Shown one piece after another: positions 32,667 to 43,797 of a stretch of DNA of 64,000 nt; within the stretch, counting starts at the first letter, position 1, and each line of letters begins with the position of its first letter. The notes below the pieces were generated by a model that was not told where the DNA came from, made no database searches, and saw only the letters and a program-made list of their open reading frames with translations. A program made the position numbers and the translations under genes. Source of the DNA: Platerodrilus igneus (taxonomy: Eukaryota; Arthropoda; Insecta; Coleoptera; Lycidae); contig JARFIW010000453.1 of NCBI GenBank assembly GCA_036346225.1, positions 1,116,001-1,180,000 of the forward strand, written 5' to 3'.

Positions 32667-33019
32667 ATTACCTTTATCTATTATCTTTGATAATAACTAA
32701 GCTAATATCTTTATCTTGTTTATTATCTTTGATAATACCCTTAGTTTTAGTATCGTTATCTTACCGACTACCGTTAGTAATAACTTTAGTTAATTTCGCG
32801 TTATCTTACCTGTTACCGTTAGTAATAACTTTTGTTTAATATCGCGTTACCTTACCTACTATCTCTAATAATAACTTTAGCTTAACATCGCGTTATCTTA
32901 CCTAGTATCTGAAATAATAACTAAAGCTTAATATCGTTATCTTATCTATTACCTTTGATGATAACAATTTAAGCTCAATATCGTTATCTTATCTATTATC
33001 TTTAACAACAATTTGAGAT
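32667..33019 (+). repeat. ~46-bp GATA-motif minisatellite (E2 copy)
   Basis: About seven units of the TTATCTTACC...GATAATAAC...TTTAATATCG type. It has one or more extra units compared with E1, which shows copy-number change between elements. Confidence 0.8.
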
Positions 33020-33610
33020 CTTGTCTTATCTTTTTATCTTCCTAACGTTTGGTATTTATGACCAGACGTGGGAATTATTTTTCTTGAAATTTAAGCGAAA
33101 AAGCTAACCTGATATAGAAATGTAATTTGTTAGGTTAGCCATGTAAGGATTTAGTAGGGTGGTACTTTTGGTAAATTTGTTGATTCACAAACATTGTCAT
33201 GGACAAGTTTTGATGTGTATCGTTAGAAAACCAAAGTACCAGTAACAAAAATTTGCTAGAGTGTAGACTAACGCACTCTCATGAACATTTTTAAATTTGG
33301 GCACTTTTTGCCAACAAAGAACAGTTTTGATGCAACGCTCATGTGTGTTTGCACGTAAGAACTTTAATGTTAGCTTTAGTTTAGATAGGTTAGGCGACTT
33401 GTCGCATCTGTTTTACTTTAAGTAGTGTTTCATGCTCCCCGACAAATTTGTGCTGTCGATTATTAGTGTAGTCAAAGACAAAGGGGCTACATTTTCCGTT
33501 TCCTGGTAATTCGGTAAACGGTAAACATTTTGTAGGTTTTAAGTTAGGTTTTATGTAGGGTAGTTGGGACTTCTTTTTTTAAGTTTTTTCTTTTATGGCT
33601 TTGTCGCGAT

Positions 33611-34313
33611 TGTTACGTGCCAATAAATTGGCACTAAACATTCCCTAGTTTTAGCCTTCATGTGCGGAAGTTTTCGCGCCTTAAAATTCAAAAGACCTGG
33701 GTGTATTTCCGTCACGTCAAAAGTGGGTTGGACGAATAATTTCGCGCCGTTTGCCTTTGAACATCGAGAAGGGCGGTCGTGTCTGGTATCGTATCTTCAT
33801 TTTTATTATGTAGATTTCCTTTTGCTTATCTTTGTTTGACTTTACCTGATAAACCTGTTTCCTTATCGTTCCCGCTACATATAGGAATTTGATACGACCC
33901 TGGAGCAGTCCCACGACCCTAGAACGAGCCGGATGTCCATGCTCCGCTAACAGCTAACCGGAGCAGTCACCATCTTTAACTATCTTAAAGGGGGCTCCAG
34001 CCATTTGGAAGGCGTACCCTCCGTTAATTGCCTTAAAAGAGGCCATCAGTAGCCCTGATGAACGTCAACAGAAGCCAACTTTAACTCAACTCCGCAGGAC
34101 GTCGGATTTCTTATGTAAGTACTTTATTTGCTTAATCTGTTCGCTAATTTAATATATATTTTTCCGCAAATTGCGCATTTAATTAGTATATTGGTGACGT
34201 CATTGACAGATGGGCGCGATAAACCCGGTGTAAAGATTGGAGCTACCACCTGTCCGTGGAGTCGCTTATTCCGCGCTTGCGGAGTTGTATTTATGAACTT
34301 TTAAATTGTAAGA
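33611..34313 (+). repeat. E2 3' LTR
   Basis: 703 bp. It shares with the E1 LTR the TGTTACGTGCC start, the hairpin GTGCCAATAAATTGGCAC, the CATCAG...CTGATG hairpin (about 34041-34060), the splice-donor consensus TATGTAAGTAC near 34113 and the GTAAGA end. It is about 110 bases shorter than the E1 LTR. Confidence 0.9.
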
Positions 34314-34383
34314 CTATACGTGTTGTTGACGTCTACAGTTTACGAATTTCAACTTTGGAATGTCCTATTTTCATGGTCGGGTA

Positions 34384-34707
34384 TTAGTTTACGTAGTCAT
34401 TAGCTAGTTTCTTTGATGTTAAGTAAATACAAATACGGTTTTGGGACATTCTTGATGCAAACGTAATATTCTTTAGGTCAATGTTTTCCGCTAATGCTTT
34501 TATGTAGTCTTCTAGTTGTGTATCTTCTACAGAAATTAATATTATTGCGTTTTCTTTTGATGGAAAAATATCCTTTAGTTGTTTGTTATTTATGGTTGTG
34601 TTGTTTTTTACGGCATGTACAAAATTCATTTTATGGTTATGGTGGTTTGGTGTTTGGGCGAATGGTAATTTATCATATATTTGTGGTGAGGAGGGTGAGG
34701 TTTCCAT
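34384..34707 (-). pseudogene. I-like LINE ORF1, N-terminal part
   Basis: The 107-residue frame starts at the ATG at 34707 (METSPSSPQIYDKL...) and continues through LKDIFPSKENAIILISVEDT and ASRMSQNRICIYLTSKKLAN. This is the RRM-like part of Jockey/I-superfamily ORF1 proteins, which bind element RNA. The frame is lost shortly before the E2 insertion at 34318. The next ORF1 piece lies on the far side of E2 at 30913. The N-terminal Ser/Pro-rich segment is typical of the linker before the folded region. Confidence 0.7.
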
Positions 34708-34740
34708 TTTATGATGGGGGTTATTTATGATAGATTGTAA

Positions 34741-35650
34741 ATATTTTCGGAGTAAGGAATGCGATTAACCCTATACCTGTGTTTTAAACTTGTTTTAAAT
34801 ATGCGCACGATGTTATTGAAATCGTTTAATTGATAATAAAACTTGTTTCACCTTCGCTGTTCGAATGTTCAACGCGAACTGTATATTAAAGTTTAGTCTT
34901 AGAAATATTAGTAAATTTTTAACAAGGTGTTTATTATAATGGTCCAAATTATAAAATATAAGTTTTTATTCAATATTACGTCTTGATAAATGTTCAAATA
35001 GGAGATCTTGTTGAATACACATATTTATCTTTTTTTATGTTCTGTCTCATTTCTGATAACATTCTAAGAGATGTCACTGTACTACAAATTTCTCGAATTT
35101 TGTTTTCATTAGTTCCCTAGTTGTTTATTTATCGACTAATACTCGGTCTTTTATGTATCCGCATAAGAACAAATCCAAGGCAGTCAAATCGTCTCCATGC
35201 CCTATCAATTTTTCTGGGTATTGCTGAACCAAGAATTCTCTTGTCATGATAGAAATGTGAAGGTGCACAATCCTTTAAATCATTAATTAAGTTAATATCC
35301 TCATGTAACAGAGACAATTCTTCACAATAGAAATATAAATAGAAAAATAGTAAAATTATTATTAATATTTTGGGATATACTCCAATAATAAAACCCATAA
35401 ATAAATGTATTTAACCAATTACTTAACGTTTCGGCAACCATTTTCACCTTTTTCAAAAGTTTGATTTGCATAAAATGTATACATATTTAAGTAAATCGAA
35501 CAAGATTTACATGATATAGAAGAATGAATTAATAAATTAAAAGAAAATAGCTGCGGCCCGATAAAGGCTCATAAAAAAAATATAGATACCGATAATTTAG
35601 TTATATAGTATACCACACCACAGATTTATTCATCAATGATTTTGATTAGG
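34741..35650. other. Unassigned AT-rich region
   Basis: No gene recognised. The 89-codon minus frame at 35129-35398 has no domain. A CGTTTCGGCAACC segment at about 35427 recalls PLE termini but lacks a complete ribozyme core. Confidence 0.3.
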
Positions 35651-35654
35651 AACT

Positions 35655-35935
35655 TCCCGTGGTCATAAATGATTCTACGCTCAAGCTCCAGGGCTCAAAT
35701 CCCAACACGGTCCGCTTGAAAAATGTTAGGTGAGCATTTTTCACAAAAATACACCCTTGTTCGGTTGAGAGGTAAAATGGGGGTCCCGTGTGTGAGTGTT
35801 GTTCCGCACGATAAAGATCCCTACCTTGCTTGGAACAGCAAGGGTTCGGCAAAATTCCAAATTTTCCAGGTAAAAAAAACTCGCTTCCTTGTCAATATAG
35901 TACCTTCAGGTGGAGCATTGGAAAATCGCATGTAA
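35655..35935 (+). mobile_element. tRNA-derived SINE, copy 2 (5' degenerate)
   Basis: Homologous along its body to the SINE at 22322: AAATGTTAGGTGAGCATTTT, GGGGTCCCGTGTGTGAGTG, GGTTCGGCAAAATTCCAAAT and GGTGGAGCATTGG. The tRNA-like head is mutated, and its B box reads GGGCTCAAATCCC. No clear target duplication was found. Confidence 0.8.
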
Positions 35936-35977
35936 GGTCAAAGAGAATTTTCAATAGCATAATAAGGTATATTATAC

Positions 35978-36155
35978 CGATTAACAGAGCCATTGCTTCT
36001 GAATGTCGCCTCATCGGAAAACATAACGTTGCACAAATATTGTTATTTAACTGCAATTATTGATTACTGACATTACAGAATTGAACCTGCCTTTCAAAAT
36101 CCTCTTCTTGCAATTTTTGATAAAGCTCAATGTGATACATGGATGGTATGTATAC
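35978..36155 (-). pseudogene. DDE transposase fragment (IS630-Tc1/mariner-like)
   Basis: Minus-strand translation of 36155-36071 gives IPSMYHIELYQKLQEEDFER then QVQFCN, a block that lies shortly before the catalytic domain in a common insect transposase group. In another frame, 36030-35978 gives NVMFSDEATFRSNGSVNR, with the FSDEATF motif that holds the second catalytic aspartate. The roughly 40 bases between them hold a deletion and frameshift, and nothing of the rest of the gene was seen. The assignment to a DDE family is firm. The exact family is inferred from the motif spacing. Confidence 0.7.
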
Positions 36156-36220
36156 TTCGTTATTCGGTTCACATTTGATTTGGTAGTGTAGCATAATGTC
36201 GCTTATGTTCTACAACTCAC

Positions 36221-36453
36221 CTGAGGATCTTCTTGAATATTTAACAATATTTCTAGTTCTTTTTTTTCATTAGCTGCCTTTTTGTTAACAACTTCATGTT
36301 TAGAATTTTTAACACTACCGCTGGAATCAAATCTCTCCATTGCGTTTTGGTAGCCGATAGCAGTGGGTAGACGAAGTTCAGGATACTTCATTCTGTAGAT
36401 TATTTGTGCCAAAAAGTTTTTTTCAGCTTTATCCAACATATATTTCATATCAA
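36221..36453 (-). CDS. Possible internal exon of an unidentified gene
   Basis: A 78-residue open segment (VDMKYMLDKAEKNFLAQIIY...NIQEDPQ) on the minus strand ends in a perfect splice donor, CAG followed by GTGAGT, at 36221/36220. A usable acceptor (AATGTTAG) precedes it at about 36460-36454. An ATG in the same frame at 36460 would be an alternative start. The composition is charged and helical with an Asn/Lys/Glu-rich second half, unlike the surrounding repeats. No partner exon was found, and I do not recognise the family. It could be a host exon stranded among repeats or a chance ORF. Confidence 0.35.
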
Positions 36454-36460
36454 CTAACAT

Positions 36461-37076
36461 TTAAATGATAATCCATGACCAATAGAAAAATAAAGAAATG
36501 AATACAAAAAAGCGAAATCAAAAACCTTTTAATTTTGACATACAACTTTTTCATTTATCCTCGCAATTATTGTACATGACTACAGCGATCCATACAATGT
36601 TCTGGACCCAAATATAACATAACTAGTTGGAAAAATCGAAATTTCTAGAAAACTATTAGAGAAGCATAAGATGTATGTTGCGGTATCCGGTGTGGGCAAA
36701 TTATAGAATCAGAAAGGGAGGCGAGTTACATATCCCCCAAATTAGGATATATATATGTAATCAAATGGAATTATTAAATCTTAAGTTAAATTGTTACAGT
36801 ATATAAATTGAAGGACATATTTGAAAGAGGTAAATGAAAGTTCACAAGCCAGACATGAGAACAGAAACACATTGTATTCCAGACACAACATGATACTGCA
36901 GGTGTAGGTCACAGTAGGTTATAAGACTGCAATTATTATATTTATTATTTTATTATTACTAAGAAGTAATACATTGTATTGTATAACGAAATAAGCAGAC
37001 ATGAGCTCTGCAGTTCCCATAAGCAATGTGAAGGGCAGGGATAGCATAAATACCCTCAGGAGCCCAAGATGGCCAG
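36461..37076. other. Unassigned AT-rich region left of BEL-B
   Basis: No credible ORF or repeat signature. It ends in GCCAG (37072-37076), the target duplication of BEL element B. Confidence 0.4.
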
Positions 37077-37437
37077 TGTTAATTTTGCATTTACAATCAC
37101 ACAAAGGAAATGGTAATTTAAAGGAATGTATCACCTACCTTTCACTGGTTGTAGTTGTTGATTGTATTTGCACTGCTATCAAATAATTATGGACTGTATA
37201 ATGTTCACTAATTGTTGCTAATTATTGATGCTCGATGCACCAAACTAAATCACGAACCAAAGACAGAAGCGAGCACGAAATTGAATAGCGTCCACTCGTA
37301 AATTTTCAACCCTTTTATGTCGTTGCACTAAAGGTAGGGATGATGGAGGGGTTATAGGTGGGGAATAGTTTAAGGAATTAAATTAATTGTGATTAGCATA
37401 ATACAACTATAAACAAAATACTTATAAAGCCTTAACA
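37077..37437 (-). repeat. BEL-B 3' LTR
   Basis: 361 bp and almost identical to 43233-43593. The boundary is fixed by GCCAG on the outside and the purine-rich block on the inside. Confidence 0.95.
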
Positions 37438-37553
37438 TACCGCCCACCAAAATAAGTATTAGGAACTTATTTTCTAAGTGCGTCTAAACGAACGAAAAAA
37501 ATATATAACCGTAAATTTAAAAGTTAACTTACCCCAATATACTAACTATAATA

Positions 37554-38312
37554 CTAAGTTGCCTCTGGAATGGGGAGAGGGCACAATTTTACCACAGGTC
37601 TTTTAAATAGTCCCTGGAATGTTGCCGCGGTAGCCACACGACAAACTTTGTCTTTTCCATAATGCAACGTATGTATACGTCCCATTTTCCACTGTAATGG
37701 AGACACTTGAGTATCTTTAATCAACACCAACGTTCCCACCATTAACGAATAATCAGCACAAAACCATTTGGTTTTCTGTTGAAGTGTGTGCAGGTACTCC
37801 AAATGCCACCGTTTCCAAAATGATTGCTGAATACGTTGAACCAGTTGCCTACGATTTAAAGAAGATAGTTTCAGATCTACGACATTAGGGTCGGGAATGA
37901 CGGACACTGGTTCTACGTTCAGAAAATGACCAGGACTCAAAAAGGAAAAATCAGTGGGATCGTTACTCATTGGACATAAAGGTCTGGAGTTTAATATGGC
38001 TTCAATTTGAGCTAGAATGGTGTTAAATTCTTCATACGAGAGAATTTGTTCGCCTATCACCTTCTTGAGATGGGATTTTACAGATTTTATCCCAGCTTCC
38101 CACATTCCCCCAAAGTGAGGAGCCGACGGAGGATTAAAAACAAAGTGAATACCTTCCGTTTCAGATGACTGCTTCATATATTCGGTTAGTTCCTGAGATG
38201 CTCCGATAAAATTTGTTCCACAATCACTATGAATTTGCAAGCATTTACCTCTGCGTGCTACAAACCGGCGTAAAGCTGCAATAAAGGCCTCTTTAGATAA
38301 GTTTGATGCCAA
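37554..38312 (-). pseudogene. BEL-B integrase core and C-terminal domain
   Basis: The core contains IHSDCGTNFIGASQELTEYM with a catalytic Asp. It continues with PPSAPHFGGMWEAGIKSVKS carrying the catalytic Glu, and AILNSRPLCPMSNDP. The DUF5641 part follows, with SLNRRQLVQRIQQSFWKRWH, LVLIKDTQVSPLQWKMGRI and FKRPVVKLCPLP, and ends with a stop at 37554. The 252-codon frame is undamaged. Its short upstream portion (STKAIHLEL) lies in the adjoining frame near 38330. Among pol segments this one looks best preserved. Confidence 0.9.
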
Positions 38313-38365
38313 TTCCAGATGTATTGCTTTTGTACTAAGACAAACAAATCAACAAACATAGGCTT

Positions 38366-39376
38366 TCAATGATTTGGCACCTCTAATACGATTCGTGGTG
38401 TAGCGGGGGGCAAGTCGCCCATAGGAGGGCATAGCAAAATAGGTTTTCGACGAAAACATCGAATACAAGAGTTTAGGCACTGTTGAATAGCTCTTTTTGC
38501 AGACAGAATCCAAAAATTTTGTACTAACAAAAAATGAGTAGTTCTAAGTCCAGGGTGTAAATATTTCGTATGGCAATCTCGAATAATGAACTCTGTCACC
38601 CGGTGTGACCGAGGAAGTAGCAAAGGAAATTTTGTATCATAAGGTACGTCTGCATTTCGCAACCAGCCGCCCACCCTTAATAACCCATCACTGTCAAGGA
38701 AAGGACTGAGAGGTCGAAGTTGTTTATTACTAAGTTTTCCCTTTCGAATGATATCAATGTCTTTACTGAAAACTTGTTCTTGAACCCTTTTTATTAATAA
38801 ATGAAGTGCATACTGTTCGGGTGAGACCAACAATTGTTTTAAGTTTCCAATATCCAAATTTGCACGAACTTTCAAGTTACGAATGAACTGACAAATATAT
38901 ACCAGAATCCTGCATATTTTTCGCAAATCTGAAAATTGATTTACCATCGAGTCTACGAAATTATCTGCAACGTGTATATTAAGGGATAAAGTTCTTTTTT
39001 CAATGTGCATCTGAGTGTGATCTGTCAGAGTTGGTTCCATATGAGCAGGCCAATTCTCTTTAGGTAATAGTAACCATGATGGAGCCGTCCACCACAAATA
39101 ATGATTAACAAGCTCAGCAGCTAATAATCCTCTTGATGCGCAGTCAGCAGGATTATCCTGTGATTTAATATGATGCCACGATGATGGAACCACTCGTTCT
39201 TGGATATGCGAGACACGATTGCTTATAAATGTCTTCCAATTATACGACGAAGATCGAATCCATGCTAATGCTACTGTGGAATCTGACCACGCAAATGTAT
39301 CATCCAATAATAAATAATCTTTATACGTATTTTGCACATACTCGACCAAGTTCGACAACAACACTGCACCACACAA
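38366..39376 (-). pseudogene. BEL-B RNase H and integrase zinc finger
   Basis: This 336-codon frame starts in RNase H, with DTFAWSDSTVALAWIRSS (catalytic Asp in WSDS) and NRVSHIQERV, then DNPADCASRGLLAAEL. It continues through the tether region (LRPLSPFLDSDGLLRVGGWL, LLLPRSHRVTEFIIRDCHTK). It ends with the integrase finger HPGLRTTHFLLVQNFWILSA, followed by CLNSCIRC, with the HH and CC ligands present, and CPPMGDLPPATPR. The frame ends just before the integrase core, which continues from 38312 in another frame. Confidence 0.9.
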
Positions 39377-39382
39377 CTCTAA

Positions 39383-40318
39383 TCAAGGTAATGATATACG
39401 ATTGGTTGGTGCGACCTTAGATTTGGCACAGACCAATGAAACTTGGATGTTCCCTTTCTCATCAACACAGCGGAGATAAACTACTGCTGCATATCCAACT
39501 TCCGATGCATTACAAAATGCATGAATTTGTACAGTTTGATAGTTATCACAAAGAATCCGTCGAGGAATTTCAATTTTCAATAACTCGGGTAATTGTTGAA
39601 GATACAGATTCCATTTTAAAGCAATTTGTTGGGGAGGAAGTTCATCCCAACCAATTCCTAATATCCATACAGATTGAATCAAATGTTTTGCGAACAACAC
39701 CAATGGTGATAATAACCCCAGAGGGTCAAAGATCCTTGCAATTTCCGAAACCATATTCCTTTTGGTACAAGGCCGATCAACGATATTAAGATTGTAAAAC
39801 AACATATCACTCAATGGTTGCCATTGCAGTCCTAAAATTTTTTGAGACGTATTGTTTACCTCTTCAAACAAAAATGTTTGCTGATACCGAACGGAATCAG
39901 GTAAATGGTCAATGACACTTGGCACGTTGCTATTCCACTTTCGCAACATAAAACCACCTGATTGACAAATTTGGTTTAATTCATACACGAGTCGCTTGCC
40001 ATCCTCTATCGAATCACACCCTGTAATGAAATCATCCACGTACGTATCCGACGCTAAAATCTTGGAAGCAATAGGAAAACGTAACGATTGACTTTTTGCA
40101 AGTTCTTGAATTACACGCATGGCTAGAAATGGTGATGATGTGATGCCGTATGTAACAGTGTTTAGCTGATAATCGATAACAGACTCCGAAGACTTAAATC
40201 TCCAAACTATACGTTGATAGTCTCGATGGCTAGTAGAAATAAGAATCTGTCTATACATTTGCTTAATGTCCGCAGTTAAAACTGCAGAATGTAAACGAAA
40301 GTGTAATAACAACTCCAT
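39383..40318 (-). pseudogene. BEL-B reverse transcriptase and start of RNase H
   Basis: The frame starts in RT motif A (LTADIKQMYRQILISTSHRD). It passes motif B (LNTVTYGITSSPFLAMRVIQ) and the catalytic YVDD box (SDTYVDDFITGCDSIEDG), followed by GGFMLRKWNSN and the thumb (ILGLQWQPLSDMLFYNL). The final part is the RNase H start, HAFCNASEVGYAAVVYLR. The first catalytic Asp is replaced by Asn here: CNAS where SDAS or CDAS is expected. The RT motifs are all retained. A frame break at 39380 separates it from the rest of RNase H. Confidence 0.9.
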
Positions 40319-41370
40319 GATATCTTTTTGAAGAGGGGGGTGGGGGGGGCTGCGAGTAAATTATCATTTAAAGACCCTCCACTTTGAGCGCTGGCTGAAG
40401 CATCAAATACGACACGAAGTTTTGTAGTTGTATTGTCTGGTTTTAACACAGCGTGATGTGGTATGTAATATACCGGCAATAATGTAGACGATCGAGTTGA
40501 ATAGGATAAAATGCAAAACATGTGACCATTATCGATATAATCCTGCATAAATTCTCTGTACGAATTATACAGTTGAGGATTTATTTCCAAATGGCGTTCT
40601 AGTAAAAGAAATCTTCGAAGTGCTATTTCCCGAGAGCCAGCAAATAGCGGTTCAGGACCATTGAAAGGTAACAAAACAATAAAACGACCGGTGTCATCGT
40701 GTCTGTGAGTGTCCACAAAATGCCTTTCACAAATTTCCGCATGAGGAGATAATTTGTTAGAATCTGGAATATTTTCCAGTTCCCAAAATTGAGTAATGTT
40801 AGCAACTTCTACAAGTGCAGCTAATGATATACGAGATGTAACAGAAGAAAGAACCTTCCCTGTTAATATCCACCCAAAGGTAGTGTGAATTGCCACGGGT
40901 TTTTCTGGTGACCCAATGCGAGTTGCATTTAATAAGACACGCGCGAACAAATCTGCACCTAACAATAAATCGATATGGCTAGGTTTGTCGAAGTCCGAAT
41001 ATGCTAAATCTAATCCAACTATGTGAGGCCAACTATTTGGTGAGATCCTTGATGAAGGAAGGGTTCCACAAATGTCTGGTAAAACAAAACAATCAATGCT
41101 GTACTCTGGAACAGTTTTACCTTGAGGACTAATTTTACACGATACTTGTCCATACGCATGGGAAGCAGATAGACCTAAGCCTTCAACCTTCATTGAAATA
41201 TTCGATTTTCTTAAACCTAAGCGTCGACAACACTTATCAGTCATGAAATTTTCCATTGATGCACTATCTACAAGTGCTCTTACTGTCTGAACTTTACCAA
41301 ACCCATCTGTAATTGAAATTCTTGCGGTGCCTAATAACGTCATTGTGTTGGACGATCTGAGCGATAACAA
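40276..41370 (-). pseudogene. BEL-B protease and start of reverse transcriptase
   Basis: This 364-codon frame overlaps the end of gag by 31 bases. It begins with the retropepsin (TVRALVDSASMENFMTDKCC), where the usual DSG/DTG triad reads DSA. The BEL linker blocks follow: LLLGADLFARVLL, IHTTFGWILTG and FIVLLPFNGPEPLF. Near the end are the RT fingers, YYIPHHAVLKPDNTTTKLRV then VFDASASAQSGGSLND. The frame then meets a G-rich run (C/G homopolymer near 40330-40350) where the frame is lost before motif A. The substitution at the protease triad is unusual and may impair processing. Confidence 0.88.
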
Positions 41371-42666
41371 CGTACTTGTAGTAGTGTTGCAGGTGGGTTC
41401 GGAAGTTGATCTGTTGCCTGGGTGATTGCAGGTTTCTGAGCAACTGTAGGGTTTTCAAAGTGCAATAAAGTATGATGACCCCTTGCACACTTTTTACAAA
41501 CAAGTTTGGAAGAGCAGCGTGTAACCATATGAGAGTTGCGAAGACAATTAATACACAAGTGTTTGTCTTTAACAAAGTTATAACGGTCTTGTGGCGATTT
41601 ATTCAAAAACTTTTCACATTGGTATAAGTTATGAGTACCACTGCAAAGACTGCATTTCTGAGTGAATGAAGTTGTTACGAATGACTTTCGAACTTGGGGT
41701 TTTGAATATTCAAAAGGACGTTTTGAAGGTACACTACATGATATGGTTTGTTTAATGGACGTATTAAATTTGGACGGTGTATCGGAAACAACCATATTGC
41801 TAATTTCTAATGCCTTGCAATGTTTTTCTAGAAATTTTAATTGATCATAAGATGGAATGTCTGATGTATTTTCTAACTCAAATGTTTTCATAACAATTTG
41901 ATAACATTTGATAACAAATTAAACAATACGAAGTCAAGCAAATCAATCTTAGTTTGACGTAAGCTTGACAGATTTTCCGTAAAGCAATTAAGCAATTCTC
42001 TTAAATCTGTATGTGAATTAGATTTTGCTTTTGGTGACGATTCTAAAGCATTCCAATGCGTGTTTGCAATTAAACGTTTTGAATTAAACCTCTCCACAAT
42101 AATTGAATAAGCCAGCATATAATTATTATTCGAAATTTGCAAATGTCTAATGAGTTCTCTAGACTTAAAATCCAACGCATCAATTAAAAAATAGAACTTT
42201 TCGATCGGTAGCAATTGATTATTTTCATGAACTGAATTATTAAAAAACTGAATAACTCTTGGAAATGTTCTATTTTTCCAGAAAATTTTTTCATTTCTAT
42301 ACGAGGGAGTCGAATGTTGCTACAAGAATTAATGCCACTTATATTTTCAGTCAAGCCTTTTTCAGCAGTGGATATATTATCAAATTGCGCTTTAAAAATC
42401 TTAATGTTTAACAAAGACCTATCTATTTCAATTCTTAGTGTTGTAATTTCATTTAATAATTCTGAGTTATCCTCATCCAAGGTGCACGTTTTATAAGCAG
42501 TATCTACATCGTTTTTGATATCAAAGGCGCTTTCAGCCATAATATTAATAGAAAATACAATTGCCTTTAATATGCTCCAATTTATATATCGCATCACATA
42601 TATCAGATAATCTATTGAGTGCCGCCTTTAAATCTACAATTAATCTATCCGATGAAATATGTGCCA
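41340..42666 (-). pseudogene. BEL-B gag
   Basis: The likely start is the ATG at 42666 (MAHISSDRLIVDLKAALNRL). A frame change follows near 42545. Frame 42597-42184 holds the coiled segment and the DUF1759 start (LPRIEMKKFSGKIEHFQELF). Frame 42214-41888 continues the capsid-like region (DALDFKSRELIRHLQISN, HWNALESSPKAKSNSHTDLR). Frame 41891-41340 ends in three zinc motifs: CSLCSGTHNLYQC, CINCLRNSHMVTRC and CKKCARGHHTLLH, typical of BEL Gag. At least three frame changes break the gene. Gag would package element RNA. All expected parts are present, so the loss is recent. Confidence 0.88.
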
Positions 42667-43232
42667 TCCTAACGAACAGGGTTACTAATATGGATTTTAT
42701 ATTGATTTCAGCTACAAAAACGAAGGGTTTTGTTCACCTAATAATAGGATATACCAAGGGTAATGTTGAACTACCTGTAAAGCAAAGAATTTTAACTACA
42801 ACGTGCCTAACGGGAGATTGCAAGTTTCAATATAAAAATGAGCAAAGGGTTATGCTACCTGGTTTTACGAATACCTGAATTCTCTAGCAAACTTGAATTA
42901 CAAGTTTAAAGTAAGTGTACTGCTTAAACACCTTTTCTGACAAACTTCTTACGCTAAGCTATCCTTAAATTTTACAAAGATTTGTCATTTTTTAAGGCTT
43001 TATAAGATTCTGTATCAGTACAAAATATCAAATTTAATGCGAAATTGCATCTACTATAAGTTAGTTTACACAATTGACTATGAAACTGGTGGTGTGACTA
43101 CACTTTTATTCTAAAATGCGGTCAACCCCTAATTTAAGCGAAGAGCAATCAACAATGTAGTTAAAATGAATGCCAATAATGCCAATAATAAACCAATTAA
43201 TAAACAAACTATTTGCTCGAACGGACCACAAA

Positions 43233-43593
43233 TGTTAATTTTGCATTTACAATCACACAAAGGAAATGGTAATTTAAAGAAATGTATCACCTACCTTTCA
43301 CTGGTTGTAGTTGTTGATTGTATTTGCACTGCTATCAAATAATTATGGACTGTATAATGTTCACTAATTGTTGCTAATTATTGATGCTCGATGCACCGAA
43401 CTAAATCACGAACCAAAGACAGAAGCGAGCACGAAATTGAATAGCGTCCACTCGTAAATTATCAACCCTTTTATGTCGTTGCACTAAAGGTAGGGATGAT
43501 GGAGGGGTTATAGGTGGGGAATAGTTTAAGGAATTAAATTAATTGTGATTAGCATAATACAACTACAAACAAAATACTTATAAAGCCTTAACA
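43233..43593 (-). repeat. BEL-B 5' LTR
   Basis: 361 bp. GCCAG follows immediately at 43594. Differences from the other LTR include A for G near 43279 and G for A near 43399. Confidence 0.95.
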
Positions 43594-43797
43594 GCCAGTC
43601 AGTCTAAAGCTGTACAACTTTAACATTGTTGGTAGTTCATCTACTCACCGTAATTTTAGTTTATTTAAAATAGTAAAAGTCAACTTAGAATTATTTCTAT
43701 CTCCACATGTTACTGCATATAACAAACTTTTAATTAAAAATTAATATTGTAATTCTGTTTCAAATAAATTGATAAAAGTTTTTTGAAGAAGCTTTTT

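Larger units (their letters stand above)
30914..34313 (+). mobile_element. E-family LTR element E2, internally deleted
   Basis: The 3.4-kb element starts TGTTACGTGCC at 30914 and ends GTAAGA at 34313. It is flanked by the 4-bp duplication CTAT (30910-30913 and 34314-34317) inside ORF1 of the I-like LINE. The 3' LTR (33611-34313) is complete. The 5' LTR stops at about 31200 and is fused to sequence equivalent to about 14600 in E1, so the LTR end, primer site and all of gag-pol are missing. The remaining internal region is collinear with E1 and includes the hairpin block and minisatellite. Confidence 0.9.
20965..34740 (-). mobile_element. I-clade-like LINE with ORF1 and ORF2, split by nested insertions
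   Basis: The ORF1 start lies at 34707 and the 3' tail at about 20965-20990 (AATAAATAAATAAAAAA on the minus strand). Removing E2 (30914-34313), the composite at 25734-30778 and the SINE (22322-22623) leaves about 5.4 kb. That carries ORF1 (CCHC nucleic-acid-binding protein) and ORF2 (AP endonuclease, RT, RNase H, C-terminal Cys/His motif). The RNase H and tail motif point to the I group rather than Jockey proper. ORF1 and ORF2 contain stops and frameshifts. Confidence 0.85.
37077..43593 (-). mobile_element. BEL/Pao LTR retrotransposon B, nearly full length
   Basis: 6517 bp with 361-bp LTRs (37077-37437 and 43233-43593), each reading TGTTAATTTTGC...CCTTAACA. They are flanked by the 5-bp duplication GCCAG (37072-37076 and 43594-43598). 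The LTRs differ at about four positions by eye. A candidate primer site (TGGTCCGTTCGAGC on the minus strand, about 43215-43229) lies inside the 5' LTR. A purine-rich TTTTGGTGGGCGG lies inside the 3' LTR at about 37441-37453. The gag-pol series is complete in domain order but split into several frames. Confidence 0.95.

Noticed and set aside
35420..35455. Hammerhead-like CCGAAACGTT on the minus strand
   Set aside because: The expected CTGATGA box is absent (TTTTGAAA instead) and stem II is weak. At most a PLE-terminus relic.
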